In this document: positions 33,437 through 44,051 of the stretch, piece by piece
How the letters are laid out: every line of letters starts with the position of its first letter
Position numbering within the stretch: position 1 is the stretch's first letter
Assembly: GCA_946807835.1 (NCBI GenBank)
Contig: OX327697.1
Location: 9,377,001-9,441,000, forward strand
DNA length: 64,000 bases
Direction of reading: 5' to 3'
Source: Ailanthus altissimus
Taxonomy: Eukaryota > Streptophyta > Magnoliopsida > Sapindales > Simaroubaceae
Notes under the pieces: model-generated
The model's database searches: none
Told to the model about the DNA's origin: nothing
Seen by the model: the letters and a program-made list of their open reading frames with translations, nothing else
Position numbers and translations under genes: made by a program

Positions 33437-33639
33437 ACTCTTATATCTTTAATTTATCAAATTATTTAATTTTAAGCATTTTTAATTCTATAATTTAACT
33501 TATCCTTTAAATTAGCCTAGATAAAGTTAAGTTGCCAACACCGTAGTACTTAGTATTAATTTAAGATCCAATCCTTGATTGATGATACTCACTTATCATT
33601 GTAGTACTTGATCACAACCTGTGCATTTGTGATTTCAAT
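33437..33639. other. AT-rich spacer
   Basis: Flank of the inverted LTR fragment; contains a local repeat of GTAGTACTT (33545 and 33603). No gene. Confidence 0.4.
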
Positions 33640-34200
33640 TCACGAACAAATATAAATTAATTTAAACTGAACCTTACACAATTGAATTATAATTTCAATT
33701 TTCTAAGTTTAATTATTTGATGTATCACATGAATATAAATTAATTGAATTAAACCTTGCGCAATTGAATTATAATTTAAATTATTGAATTGAATAATTTG
33801 ATTTATCACATGAATATAAATTAATTCAAATTGAACCTTGAGCAATTGACTTATAATTTTAATTTATTCAATTGAATTATTTAATTTATCACATGAATAT
33901 AAATTATTTCAAATTGAACCTTGTACAGTTGAATTATAATTTTAAATTAATCAATTTAATTATTTGATTTATTACATGAATATAAATTAATTCAAATTGA
34001 ATCTTGCACAATTGAATTTTAATTTATTATATCACAGTTTAATTATAATTCAATTTATAATTCAATTTACTCAATTTTATTAATTAATTTATCATATGAA
34101 TATAAATTAATTGAAATTGAATATTGCAGAATTGAAATTGAATCTTGCACAATTAAATTTTAATTGATTGTATAGCAATTTAAATTTAAATTTACATAAA
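33640..34200 (+). repeat. ~82-bp tandem repeat
   Basis: About six units containing CATGAATATAAATTAATT, TTGAACCTTGCACAATTGAA and an AT-rich remainder. Starts of the CATGAATATAAA block at 33728, 33810, 33892, 33974 and 34094 give spacings of 82, 82, 82 and 120. Confidence 0.85.
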
Positions 34201-34252
34201 TGATTGAACCCAAATTTTAAGGGTTCAATCATCTTTTTACCTTCCAACATAA

Positions 34253-34570
34253 AAGGACATAAATATTTTTATAGTTTCAAAAAAGACATAAACTCTTATC
34301 AAGCAAAATATTTTATTTGTTTAGATAGCTAAAAATATAAAATAATTAATTCATATCTAAATTAAATAACTTTTAATATTTCTAATGATAACTAACAAAT
34401 TAAAAATAAAATTTATATAATCATTGTTTGTCATTATTGTCGTTGACAGATCAACTAATACTTAATTAGTTCATCTGAGATATTTTTAACCCTAATTTGA
34501 AGGATATACATGATGATAAGGTCGGTTTTACTATAGGAGTAACAAAAAAGAAAGAAATAGATGAAGAAAG
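34253..34570 (+). repeat. Segmental duplication, copy 2, right part
   Basis: Matches 8424-8753 and leads into Copia-C. Just before it, 34205-34252 matches 8367-8420 of copy 1 in inverted orientation, so a segment here was flipped relative to copy 1. Confidence 0.75.
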
Positions 34571-35993
34571 TGTTAGACAATTTATGTTATTTTATGTCCT
34601 TAAAGCATGTGTAATAACATTTTATTAGATTAATAAAGTTTATTCATACATATAATTGAGCATACATTGATGAGCCCATATTTATAAAGTAGGTGATCTA
34701 TGTATTAGGCATATGATACTAATAAAGATGGTATAGATCACAAGGTCTTTATAAATTAAATCATATTCACAACCATGAATGAAAAATGGTATTTCATTAT
34801 GTAAGATTATAGTTTTTCTGCTTCTTATAGTGTATGATTTATCTTGATCATCGAAGTAGAGACTTCGAGTAGAGAAACTAATGTATATAATATATTGAAC
34901 AAGACTACAGTGAATTTCGATCTAGTTAACTAAATGTCGTAAATCTTAATTCACAAAAACTTTAATAAGCTTAATTGATCTTAATTCTGAACAGATAATG
35001 AACTTATATTCATGCATTGTATATTTTGAGTTATCACAGAGTGAGATCTACATAAACGGTCAAAACCTTAATAGTTTGGAGATATAATTTTATAGGTCGT
35101 AGGAACATATATTTGCAAGATGAAATTTAATAATTAATGTCCACCTAAGATGTTTGCAGTACTTGATCATTAGAATCTGTGACCACCGTTTATTCAATAA
35201 ATTATTTATTGAATAATAATATTTATTTGTAAATTCGTTTACAAATATAGATATATTAAAAGTGATCATTAGAGTATTTAGTGACTTATGGGCAAATAAG
35301 TAATTAAAGAGGCAAGACATTTTTGCAAGACCTAACTTTAATTATGAACATCAATTAGAGAGTCAATTAAGTGGTTATTGTTGGTCTAAAGATCAAGCCC
35401 AATTTAATTAAAAGAAGTTTTAATTAAATGAGTTTTTATTTTATAACATGGGTTACTAGAGTACAGCCCTTAGCTTTTAATGGAATAGCCTGTGGTTAAC
35501 TTAGAAGAATTGGTGTATTATAAGATAATAAAGATTAGGCCTTTTAAGTTGGAACTAGGAAGCCTATGGGTATTGCAGTCCCTCTACTAGCTTAAATCTT
35601 AATCAAACTTTAATTTTCTAATCCTAATCAAATTCTAAATTTCCAAGGGAGATCCTTATATATATGGGACGTATGTAATAAGAAAAGCGACAATACCATT
35701 CAGAGAAAAGAATTCTTTTACGTATTCTTATGTGAAAAAAGAATTTAGTTAATATCATTCTCTCGGATTTGGGTATTAATGGTTTTAGAGATTAAAAAAG
35801 ATCCACGCGCCCACCTGCGTTGAGTTTGAAGATTAAGAATAATAGAGAAAATTGCAGCCATTCAATTCAAGATCTAACATAGCGAGGAATTGAAGTAATT
35901 TTCTATCTCTATAAATATAATTATGAACAAGACGATCTGGCTTCCACTGCATTTATTTTATAAATAAATAATTTTTATTTACCAATCCTAACA
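34571..35993 (+). mobile_element. Copia-C 5' LTR
   Basis: TGTTAGACAATTT...ACCAATCCTAACA, 1423 bp, the same length as the 3' LTR. A truncated third copy is at 8754-10054. Confidence 0.92.
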
Positions 35994-35995
35994 AC

Positions 35996-36007
35996 TGGTA
36001 TTAGAGC
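35996..36007 (+). other. Copia-C primer binding site (initiator tRNA-Met)
   Basis: TGGTATTAGAGC, two bases after the LTR; one mismatch to the standard TGGTATCAGAGC. Confidence 0.9.
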
Positions 36008-37743
36008 TGCCTTATTTCATATTACATGTATAATTTATTTTTATGTGTGGTAGCAATTGTTTATTTGGCACCAATTGCATATTGAATCTATATTTGTTAT
36101 TTTTATTAATTATGTGATGAATAATTGTGCTCATAATAATTCATGATTAAGTTAATTTTCGGTGATTCTTTAAATTTTTTTTTTGTAAATCAATTAAATG
36201 ACTTGAGATTTTTTATTTGTAATCTAAAGAATTTATTTTTTATTACTTTGTTGTAATTAAAAAAAAAGAAAAAAAAAGGAAGAAAAAAAGGTAAAAAAAA
36301 GGAGAAACAATAGGAGCGGCCTAAGTGAGAGGAGATTAATAGAGTTCATCTAAAAATTCTCACATAAGCCCCTCCTTGTTATAAATAATTTTTATTTAGG
36401 TCAAGAAGTTTTCATTCTGTATAAAAAAAACTCTTAAAAGTTTGTTAGTCGTGCCAATAGGCCATAATAGAATTTTTTATTTCACTCAGCCCCTCCAAGA
36501 CTTAGGTAATCATAATTTGGCTAGAGAACTTTGAAAAATTTACGAATAGGTTCCAAGTTTGATCCAAATGTGTTTTGGACTAATTTTAGGTATTTACAAA
36601 TTCAAAGTTAGCTCAAACTTCTTTTAATTTTGGTTCAATTTTATAAAATTAAATTTGGGCTATTTTATTAAAATTATTAGGTCTAAAAATATTTTTTATT
36701 TAAATTTTTTTTAAAGGACCAAAGAAATTTTAAAGTCTAAGATAAGCCTAATTTATTTTTAAAATAAGTGGACCAAAGAAAATTAAGAGGCCCAAAATCT
36801 AAGCCCATAAAAGGAGACAAGTAAGAAGATGTAACATTATAAAAGAGCTCAAATTGACTAAAAAGAAGACTTTGAAGAATTTAGGCTTAGTTTTTAATAT
36901 TTTTCTTCTTAAGAAAAGCCATGAATTATGAGTTATTTATTTATCTAGTTAATTAATTGGATAAATAACATGTCATATAGATTAAGGGTGCCACATTCAC
37001 ATGTCCATGCATAAAATATATCATATTGTATAACATTAATATTCTAATGAGATTAGGATAAGATTATTGTCATATTTTAATATTATATTAATTTATTATT
37101 TGACGTGGCCTTATTAATTATTTTATGAAAATAAAATTAGATATTAATAAGTAGAATGTCATTTTATAAATTAATTAAAAACTCTAAGAATTAAAATATT
37201 GAGTGAGAGAGGACTTTAGGCATAAAGCCCACGGCCTCCATTATTAATCCTATAGTAAGGTAGATTAATGCTTTGCCTCAAATTTCGTGAGCTTCCTACG
37301 GAGGGTATTAATCAGAACTAGTTACTAGATAGGATTTCCCTAAAGGATAAGATCCAATATAGGACTCATGCAAAATTGACCACCCTACGGTGGCTTTTTT
37401 AATTGAGAAATATAAATGATTGAAATAATGGTTGTACACTCAACTTAGGTTGATTGATATCCTCCCTACGAAGTTCTTGTCAATTAAATCTAAGGGATAA
37501 AGAATCGGTAGTTTATTATTATTTAATATGAGATATCGAGATAATAATAATAAATTAGTATGGTACTAGTTTGATTTATGACGGATATGACCACCCTACG
37601 GAGGCATATTCTGAATGAAAATTAGATTACCGATGTATAATGTAGTTAAAGAGTTCTACATAAATGCATTTCATGTATTCATGCAAAAGTAACATATGTT
37701 TTCAGATAATGTATGCTCATGTATGAATTTATTTTTCAGAATC
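36008..37743 (+). other. Copia-C 5' leader
   Basis: 1.7-kb untranslated leader. 36250-36310 is a purine-rich A/G run. 37265-37625 holds the stem-loop array listed separately. No coding frame. Confidence 0.75.
37265..37625 (+). other. Array of stem-loops with conserved CCTACGG apex (Copia-C leader)
   Basis: Four occurrences of a CCTACGGAGG-type apex at about 37293-37304, 37380-37394, 37461-37474 and 37590-37604. The flanks are different in each but partly self-complementary. Two clear cases are ACCACC/GGTGGC at 37379-37394, with a longer AT extension, and GGATATGACCACC pairing with GGAGGCATATTC at 37583-37609. Same architecture as in Copia-A/B but with an unrelated apex sequence. Confidence 0.6.
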
Positions 37744-38361
37744 ATGTCTTCATTCAACCCATTAGCATCTATCCTTAACCAAGACAAGTTAACTGAGAAT
37801 AATTATGTAGATTGGGAAAGGAACTTAGATGTTGTACTCACAGTTGAAAAGCACAAATATGTCTTGACTGATAAATGCACTCAAATACCTAATGAAAATG
37901 CACCCCAAAATGAAATAGATGCTTATAATAGTCAATTGACTAAGAGCCCATCTTTATCTTTTGGTCTCAATCTTAGAGGAAAGAGTAGTAAGAAGAATAG
38001 GAATAAGCTAAAGAAAGCATCTAATTCAGAGTTTGTGCAAATTCATAAAAAGGTAGTAAGGCTCAAAAGAAATTGTTTCCAATGTGGCATTAAAGGGCAT
38101 AGGAAGAGAAACTGTCATTTAGTTAAGTTTTCAATAACTAAAAGGATAGCTTCATCTTTTGGTAAAAGAATTTTCATTGAGACATACTTAGTGGTTGATT
38201 CTACTGATTCCTGGATAGTAGATTATGGTGTCACTAATCATATTTCCAACTCATTACAAGGGTTCCAGGAAACTAGACAACTTAATGAATGGGAGATTGG
38301 TCTAAGGCTAGAAAATGGCGTAACTGTTGCAGCCAAGGCAGTGGGAGTTTTTTTAACTTAA
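37744..38361 (+). pseudogene. Copia-C gag with protease start (internally deleted)
   Basis: Starts at ATG 37744 (MSSFNPLASILNQDKLTENN), a typical copia gag N-terminus, rather than at the upstream in-frame ATG 37696. Residues 1-75 match the gag start, then the frame jumps directly to a basic region (RGKSSKKNRNKLKKAS) and the zinc knuckle C-x2-C-x4-H-x4-C at 38074-38115 (CFQCGIKGHRKRNC). Most of the middle of gag is missing. The protease follows in frame, but its catalytic triad reads D-Y-G (38221-38229) in DSWIVDYGVTNHI where D-S-G or D-T-G is needed. The frame ends at TAA 38359 after a run of T; pol continues in a different frame. Non-functional. Confidence 0.85.
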
Positions 38362-39776
38362 TTTTGATGATTTTAGGACATTAGTATTAGATGATTATTT
38401 GTTAGTATCAGAACTCAAACATAATTTGATTTTAGTTAGTTATTTGAATAAATTTGGTTATTCTATTATTTTTGACTCAACTATGGTGATCAAAAGAAAT
38501 AAGTCGTTTATATGTTCCGGTACACTAGTTAACAATCTATACTGCATATCCTAAAATCAACTCACTACATGACACAGAATTGAATAATGAATCTAATCAC
38601 CATAAGAGGATTAAAGTGACTCCCACTAATCAAACGTATTTATGACATCTACGTCTTGGTCATATTAGTCTAGATAAGATCCAAAGACTGGTCAAAGATA
38701 GACCTTTGAGTTTATTAGATATTAAACCATTACCAGTCTGTGAATCTTGTATAGAAGGTAAAATGACCAGAAGACCCTTTAATGCTAAAGGTAATAGAGC
38801 TATTGAAACGTTAGAATTAGTGCACTTTGACGTGTGTGGGCCCATGAGCACACAAGCTAGAGGAGGTTATGAATATTTCATCACTTTCATTGATAATTAT
38901 TCTAAATTCGATTATGTGTACCTAATGCATCACAAGTCTGAGGCGTTTGATAAATTCAAAGAGTTTCAGGCAGAAATGGAAAGGCAATTTGAAAAACACA
39001 TAAAGGCATTTCGATCTGATCGAGGTGGCGAATACCTCTATAGTGAGTTTAGGACCTATTTGTTAAACAATGAGATATTATCCCAACTGACTGCACTAGG
39101 GTCACCCCAGTAAAATGGTGTAGTAGAAAGGAGAAATAAAACTCTTCTTGAAATGGTGAGGTCAATGATGAGTTATTCAACTTTACTTATCTCGTTCTAG
39201 GGTTATGCCTTAGAAACAATCATGTATCTTTTTAACTTAATTCCATCTAAGTCAGTCCCTAAAACACCTCTGGAAATGTGGATAGGACATAAACCAAGTT
39301 TACGTCATATACATATATGGGGTTGTCCAGCATATGTGCTAAAAAGGAAGACAAACAAGTTAGAATCTAAGTCAAAAGTTTATCTGTTTGTTGGCTATCC
39401 TAAAGGAACAAAAGGAAGTCTTTTCTATAATTCTTAAGATAAGAAAGTATTAGTTAGCACTAATGCAATCTCTCTTGAAGAAGATCATATGAAAGACTTC
39501 AAGCCTAGGAGTAAGATAATTCTTGATGAGTTATATGAGAACTTTAATATTATGTTTGATAGAGTCAATGAGTTAATTCTCAATTCAGATCATAATAACC
39601 AACTAGAGTTAGTTACAGAACAACAACCACCAGTACTCCGTCAAAGTGAGAGGATTATTAGACGTCCAACTAAGTACATGTTAATTGGAGAGTCATTTCA
39701 GGCAGTCTCTAATGAGCATGAACTAGATCCCACTAGTTATGATGAAGTAGTGGTTGATAAAGATACAAACCATTGA
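38362..39776 (+). pseudogene. Copia-C integrase region
   Basis: After protease remnants (LVSELKHNLILVSYLNKFGY at about 38400-38460) come the GAG-pre-integrase motif (LRLGHISLDKIQRLV, then CESCIEGKMTRRPF) and the integrase core. Catalytic residues visible are Asp in LVHFDVCGPM (about 38829), Asp in AFRSDRGGEY (about 39020) and Glu in GVVERRNKTLLEM (about 39127). IWGCPAYVLKRKTNKLESKS and VGYPKGTKG follow. From 38706 on, everything to 41303 is one reading frame broken only by stops, among them 39111 (TAA for probable CAA) and the TAG at about 39198 (probable TGG). The C-terminal linker (39489-39776) is variable and acidic, as usual. Confidence 0.88.
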
Positions 39777-41303
39777 CATAAAGCTGTGACATCAGAAATG
39801 GATTCCATGTATTCTAATAAAGTCTAGGAACTTATAGAGAAACCTGAAGGGATAAAACTCATAGGGTGTAAATGGGTCTATAAGAGAAAGAGAAGGGTAG
39901 ATGGGAATATGAAAACCTTCAAAGTTAGGCTTATTGCTAAAGGGTACACTTAGAAAGAATGTATCGATTATGAGGAGACTTTTTTGTCGGTAGCCATGCT
40001 TAAGTCTATTAGAATTCTCTTATCTATTGCAGCAAATCTTGATTATAAAATTTGGCAAATGGATGTCAAGGCTGCCTTTCTTAATGGCAATCTTGAAGAA
40101 AGTATCTATATGACACAACCAGATGGTTTTATAGCTATAGACCAAGAGCATATGGTTTGTAAACTACACAAATCTATCTATGGGCTTAAACAAGCATCTA
40201 GATCATGGAACATCAGATTTGATTAGGCAATCAAATAATTTAGTTTTGATTAAAATCCTAATGAGCCTTGTGTTTACAAAAAGATAGATAGACAGTTGGT
40301 GGTTTTTCTTGTCCTGTATGTAGATGATTTACTACTCATTGAAAATGATGTAGGAGCATTATCATCAGTTAAAATTTGGTTATCTAACCAATTTGATATG
40401 AAGGACTTAGGTGAAGCTAGTTACATTCTTAGAATTAAGCTATTACGATATCGTAAAAATAGGATGTTAGCTTTATCTCAAGCTACATATATAGACAAAA
40501 TTCTGGTTAGGTTTACTATGCATAAATCCAAAAAGAAATCACTTCCTTTTAGACATGGAATTGATCTATCCAAGAATCAGTGTCCCAAAACTCCTGAAAA
40601 GATAGATCACATGAGAGGAATTCCTTATGCATCAGCAGTAGGAAGTCTAATGTATGCAATGCTATATACTAGACCAGATATTTGTTATGTAGTCGACATG
40701 GTCAGCAGATATCAATCTAATCCAGGACCAGAACACTGGATTGCAGTAAAGCATATATTCAAGTACCTTCGGAGAACGAAAGATTATATGCTCTTGTATT
40801 CTAGTGAGGATCTTATACATATTGGCTATACAGATTCCGATTTCTAATCAGATAAGGATGCCCGAAGATCTACCTCAGGATATGTGTTTGCTTTAGGTGG
40901 TGAGGCTATTAGTTGGAGGAGTGTAAAGCAATCATGCATTGCAGACTCTACCATGGAAGCTGAATATGTAGCTGCGTCAAAAGCTACAAAAGAGGCTGTA
41001 TGGCTCCACAAGTTCCTTATGGAACTTGAAGTTGTACCTAGTGTTAAGATGCCCATTGTTATTTATTATGATAATAGCGGAGCTGTAGCACAATCTAAGG
41101 AACCAAGATACCACAAAAAAGGAAAACACATTGAGAGAAAATACCATTTGGTATGGGAGCTAGTGCAAAATGGTGAAGTTATGGTATCCAAGATTGCATC
41201 AGTAGAAAATCTAGTGGATCCATTCACTAAATCATTGCCAACAAAGTGTTTTGAAACTCATATATATGATATGGGAGTTCGACAGATGCCCGACATACTT
41301 TAG
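39777..41303 (+). pseudogene. Copia-C reverse transcriptase and RNase H
   Basis: Copia RT with GCKWVYKRKRRVDGN, then after a stop QMDVKAAFLNGNLEE (first catalytic Asp), SIYGLKQASRSWN and the intact active site Y-V-D-D at 40317-40328, followed by KDLGEASYILRIKL. RNase H follows with [45 protein letters not shown] and a C-terminal DPFTKSLP. It is in frame with integrase. Stops near 39774, 39826, 39952, 40224, 40236, 40251 and 40845 mostly stand where Trp or Gln codons are expected. The terminal TAG (41301-41303) overlaps the start of the polypurine tract. Confidence 0.9.
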
Positions 41304-41316
41304 GGCAAGTGAGAGA
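41302..41316 (+). other. Copia-C polypurine tract
   Basis: AGGGCAAGTGAGAGA immediately before the 3' LTR (TGTTAGAC at 41318). Confidence 0.75.
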
Positions 41317-41317
41317 T

Positions 41318-42740
41318 TGTTAGACAATTTATGTTATTTTATGCCCTTAAAGCATGTGTAATAATATTTTATTAGATTAATAAAGTTTATTCATACATAT
41401 AATTGAGCATACATTGATGAACCTAATTTATAAAGCATGTGATCTATGTATTAGGCATATGATGCTAATACAGAGGGTATAGATCACAAGTTCTTTATAA
41501 ATTAAATCATGTTCACAACCATTAATGAAAAATGGTATTTCATTATGTAAGGTTGTAGTTTTTTTTGCTTCTTATAGTGGATGATTTACCTTGATCATCG
41601 AAGTAGAGACTTCGAGTAGAGAAACTAATGTATATGATACATTGAACATGACTACAGTGAATTTCGATCTGGTTAACTAAATGTCGTAGATCTTAATTCA
41701 CAAAAGCTTTACTAAGCTTGATTGATCTTAATTTTGAACAGGTAATGAACTTATATTCATGCCTTGTATCTTTTGAGTTATCACGGAGTGAGATTTACAT
41801 AAACGGTCAAAACCTCGATAGTTTGGAGATATAATTTCATGGGTCGTAGGAACATATATTTACAAGATGGAATCTAATAATTAATGTCCACCTAAGATGT
41901 TTGCAATACTTAATCATTAGAATCTGTGGCCACAGTTTATTCAATAAATTATTTATTGAATATAATATTTATTTGTAAATTTATTTACAAATATAGATAT
42001 ATTAAAAGTGATCACTAAAGCATTCAGTGAATTAGGGGCAAATAAGTAATTAATGAGGTAAGACATTTTTACAAGGCCTAGCTTTAATTATGGATATTAA
42101 TTAGATGGTCAATTAAGTGGTTATTATTGGTCTAAAGATCAAGCCTAATTTAATTAAATAGAGTTTTAATTAAATAGGCTTTTATTTTATAACATGGGTT
42201 ACTAGAGTACAGCCCTTGGCTTTTAGTGGAATGGTTTGGGGTTAACTTAGAAGAATTGGTGTATTATGAGATAATAAGAACTATGCCTTTTAAGTTGGAG
42301 CTAGGAAGTCTGTGGGTCTTGTAGTCCCTCGACTAGCTCAAATCCTAATCAAACTCTAATTTTCTAATCCTAATCAAATTTTAAATACTTAAGGGAGATC
42401 CCTATATATATGAAAGGTATTTAATAAGAAAAGCGACAATAAACATTCAAAGAAAAAAATCTTTTACGTATTCTTACGTAGATAAAGAATTTAGTTAATG
42501 CTATTCTCTCAAATTTGAGTATTAGTAGTTTTAGAGATTAAGAAAAATTCACACGCCCAAATGTATTGAGTTTGAAGATTAATGATAGTAGAGAAGATTG
42601 CAGCCATTCAATTCAAGATTTGACATAGTAAAAAATTGAGATAATCTTTTATCCCTATACATATAATTATGAATAAGACGATTTGACTTTTACTATATTT
42701 ATTTTTATAAACAAAATATTTTTATTTACCAATTTCAACA
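41318..42740 (+). mobile_element. Copia-C 3' LTR
   Basis: 1423 bp, TGTTAGACAATTT...ACCAATTTCAACA. Followed by AAAAG, the probable target duplicate. Confidence 0.92.
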
Positions 42741-44051
42741 AAAAGATGGTGATCATTATAGTACCACCCTCTAATAACACCGCATTATGATGCACAACCA
42801 CCATAACCCCAATTGCCAACGATGATATACAATATATAGAGTCAAAATTAAAATATATGATAAAAAAATTAAAAATAAAATAACAACACAAGTGGGAGAA
42901 AATAAATAACGAGAATGTAGAGAAAGAAATTGAGATTATTTAGAAGTTAATCTTAATTTATTTAACCAGTCGACAAACTGAATTTACCTTTTGTTGGGTT
43001 AAGTGTGCACTATATTAAATTTTCCTATTTAGTTATTGTCGAATTAAGATATTTTCTGTTGTATTAAGTGTGTATACAATTTTTTAATTATTATTTAAAA
43101 TAAAAATATAAAAACTCGATTACTCTAATATGATATCAAACCTTTAATTTTTTTAATATAAAGTTTAATTTAAATTCTTTGAGTACAAATAGTGCGGAGC
43201 AAATGATTTCATCCAGTGGTCCCCAATACTTACATTACTCATCTTAAAACATGTTTATTTGGTTCGTTAAGAAGTTAACTAAATTTCTAAAATACTTAAA
43301 TTTCTTAAAATACTAATATTGTGGACGGGGAATTTCATCCAAAAGGTCCAAATTAACTCGAATATTTATATCCTGATTTTGATTATAGTATCAATTAAAG
43401 TATGATATTAGTAATTGTCAAGTTTAAAATTGTGTTAGGCTTTTTAAGTGCCCGCAAAATTACACCTATATTAGCTAGAATTCAAGTAACATCTATAACC
43501 CTTTTGTTTTTCATTAAATGTAGAAAGGGGCAGAGGCATATCTCTACATTCATGAAACACTTTTGTTTTATTAGAGATACATAACACAATTTTGGTCAGT
43601 CATATATATTTGAAAAATTATTAAAATAATAAATTAATTAAATAAAATTAAGAAAATTAGAAGAAAAAAAGTAGTTGGTCACTACCACCAACCATCAGCA
43701 ACTGCTTTGATGATTGTTAGACAATCAGACTCTACAAAGATACCACTAAACCCAAATTTTCATGATCACAGAATGTTGTAACTATTTTCGACAATAGAAC
43801 AATGAAGGAGTGTTGAACTCGAGAGAAGAGTAATGATCAATTTAATGTTGCCATCAAACGACAAAGCGTTGTGGTGCACTGTTGATCTATTTTGTATATA
43901 TGGCAGTGTAGCCTAGAGCATCACCGTTTAGTGGCCACATTATAGTAGTCTGTTATTTTTCTCTCCTTGCTTGATATTCTTTTAGTGTTTTGTTGATAAA
44001 ATTAATTCCATTATTTAGTAGATCGTAAAATTTAAAGTCTGATAATATATT
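42741..44051. other. Unassigned AT-rich region
   Basis: 1.3 kb with no convincing gene or repeat. 43402-43584 (+) is a 60-codon frame without recognisable features. 43660-43960 is somewhat less AT-rich but shows no coding signal I can support. Confidence 0.5.

Larger units (their letters stand above)
34571..42740 (+). mobile_element. Complete Copia-C retrotransposon (Ty1/copia)
   Basis: 8.2-kb element with two 1423-bp LTRs, an initiator tRNA-Met primer site, a structured leader, gag, and a pol region in the copia order protease, integrase, RT, RNase H. Flanks GAAAG (34566-34570) and AAAAG (42741-42745) are probably a mutated 5-bp target duplication. The first 280 bases of the LTRs differ at about 16-17 positions (about 94% identity by eye), making it older than the gypsy element. 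Its nonsense codons in pol are nearly all of the CAA/CAG-to-stop or TGG-to-stop kind. Confidence 0.92.
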
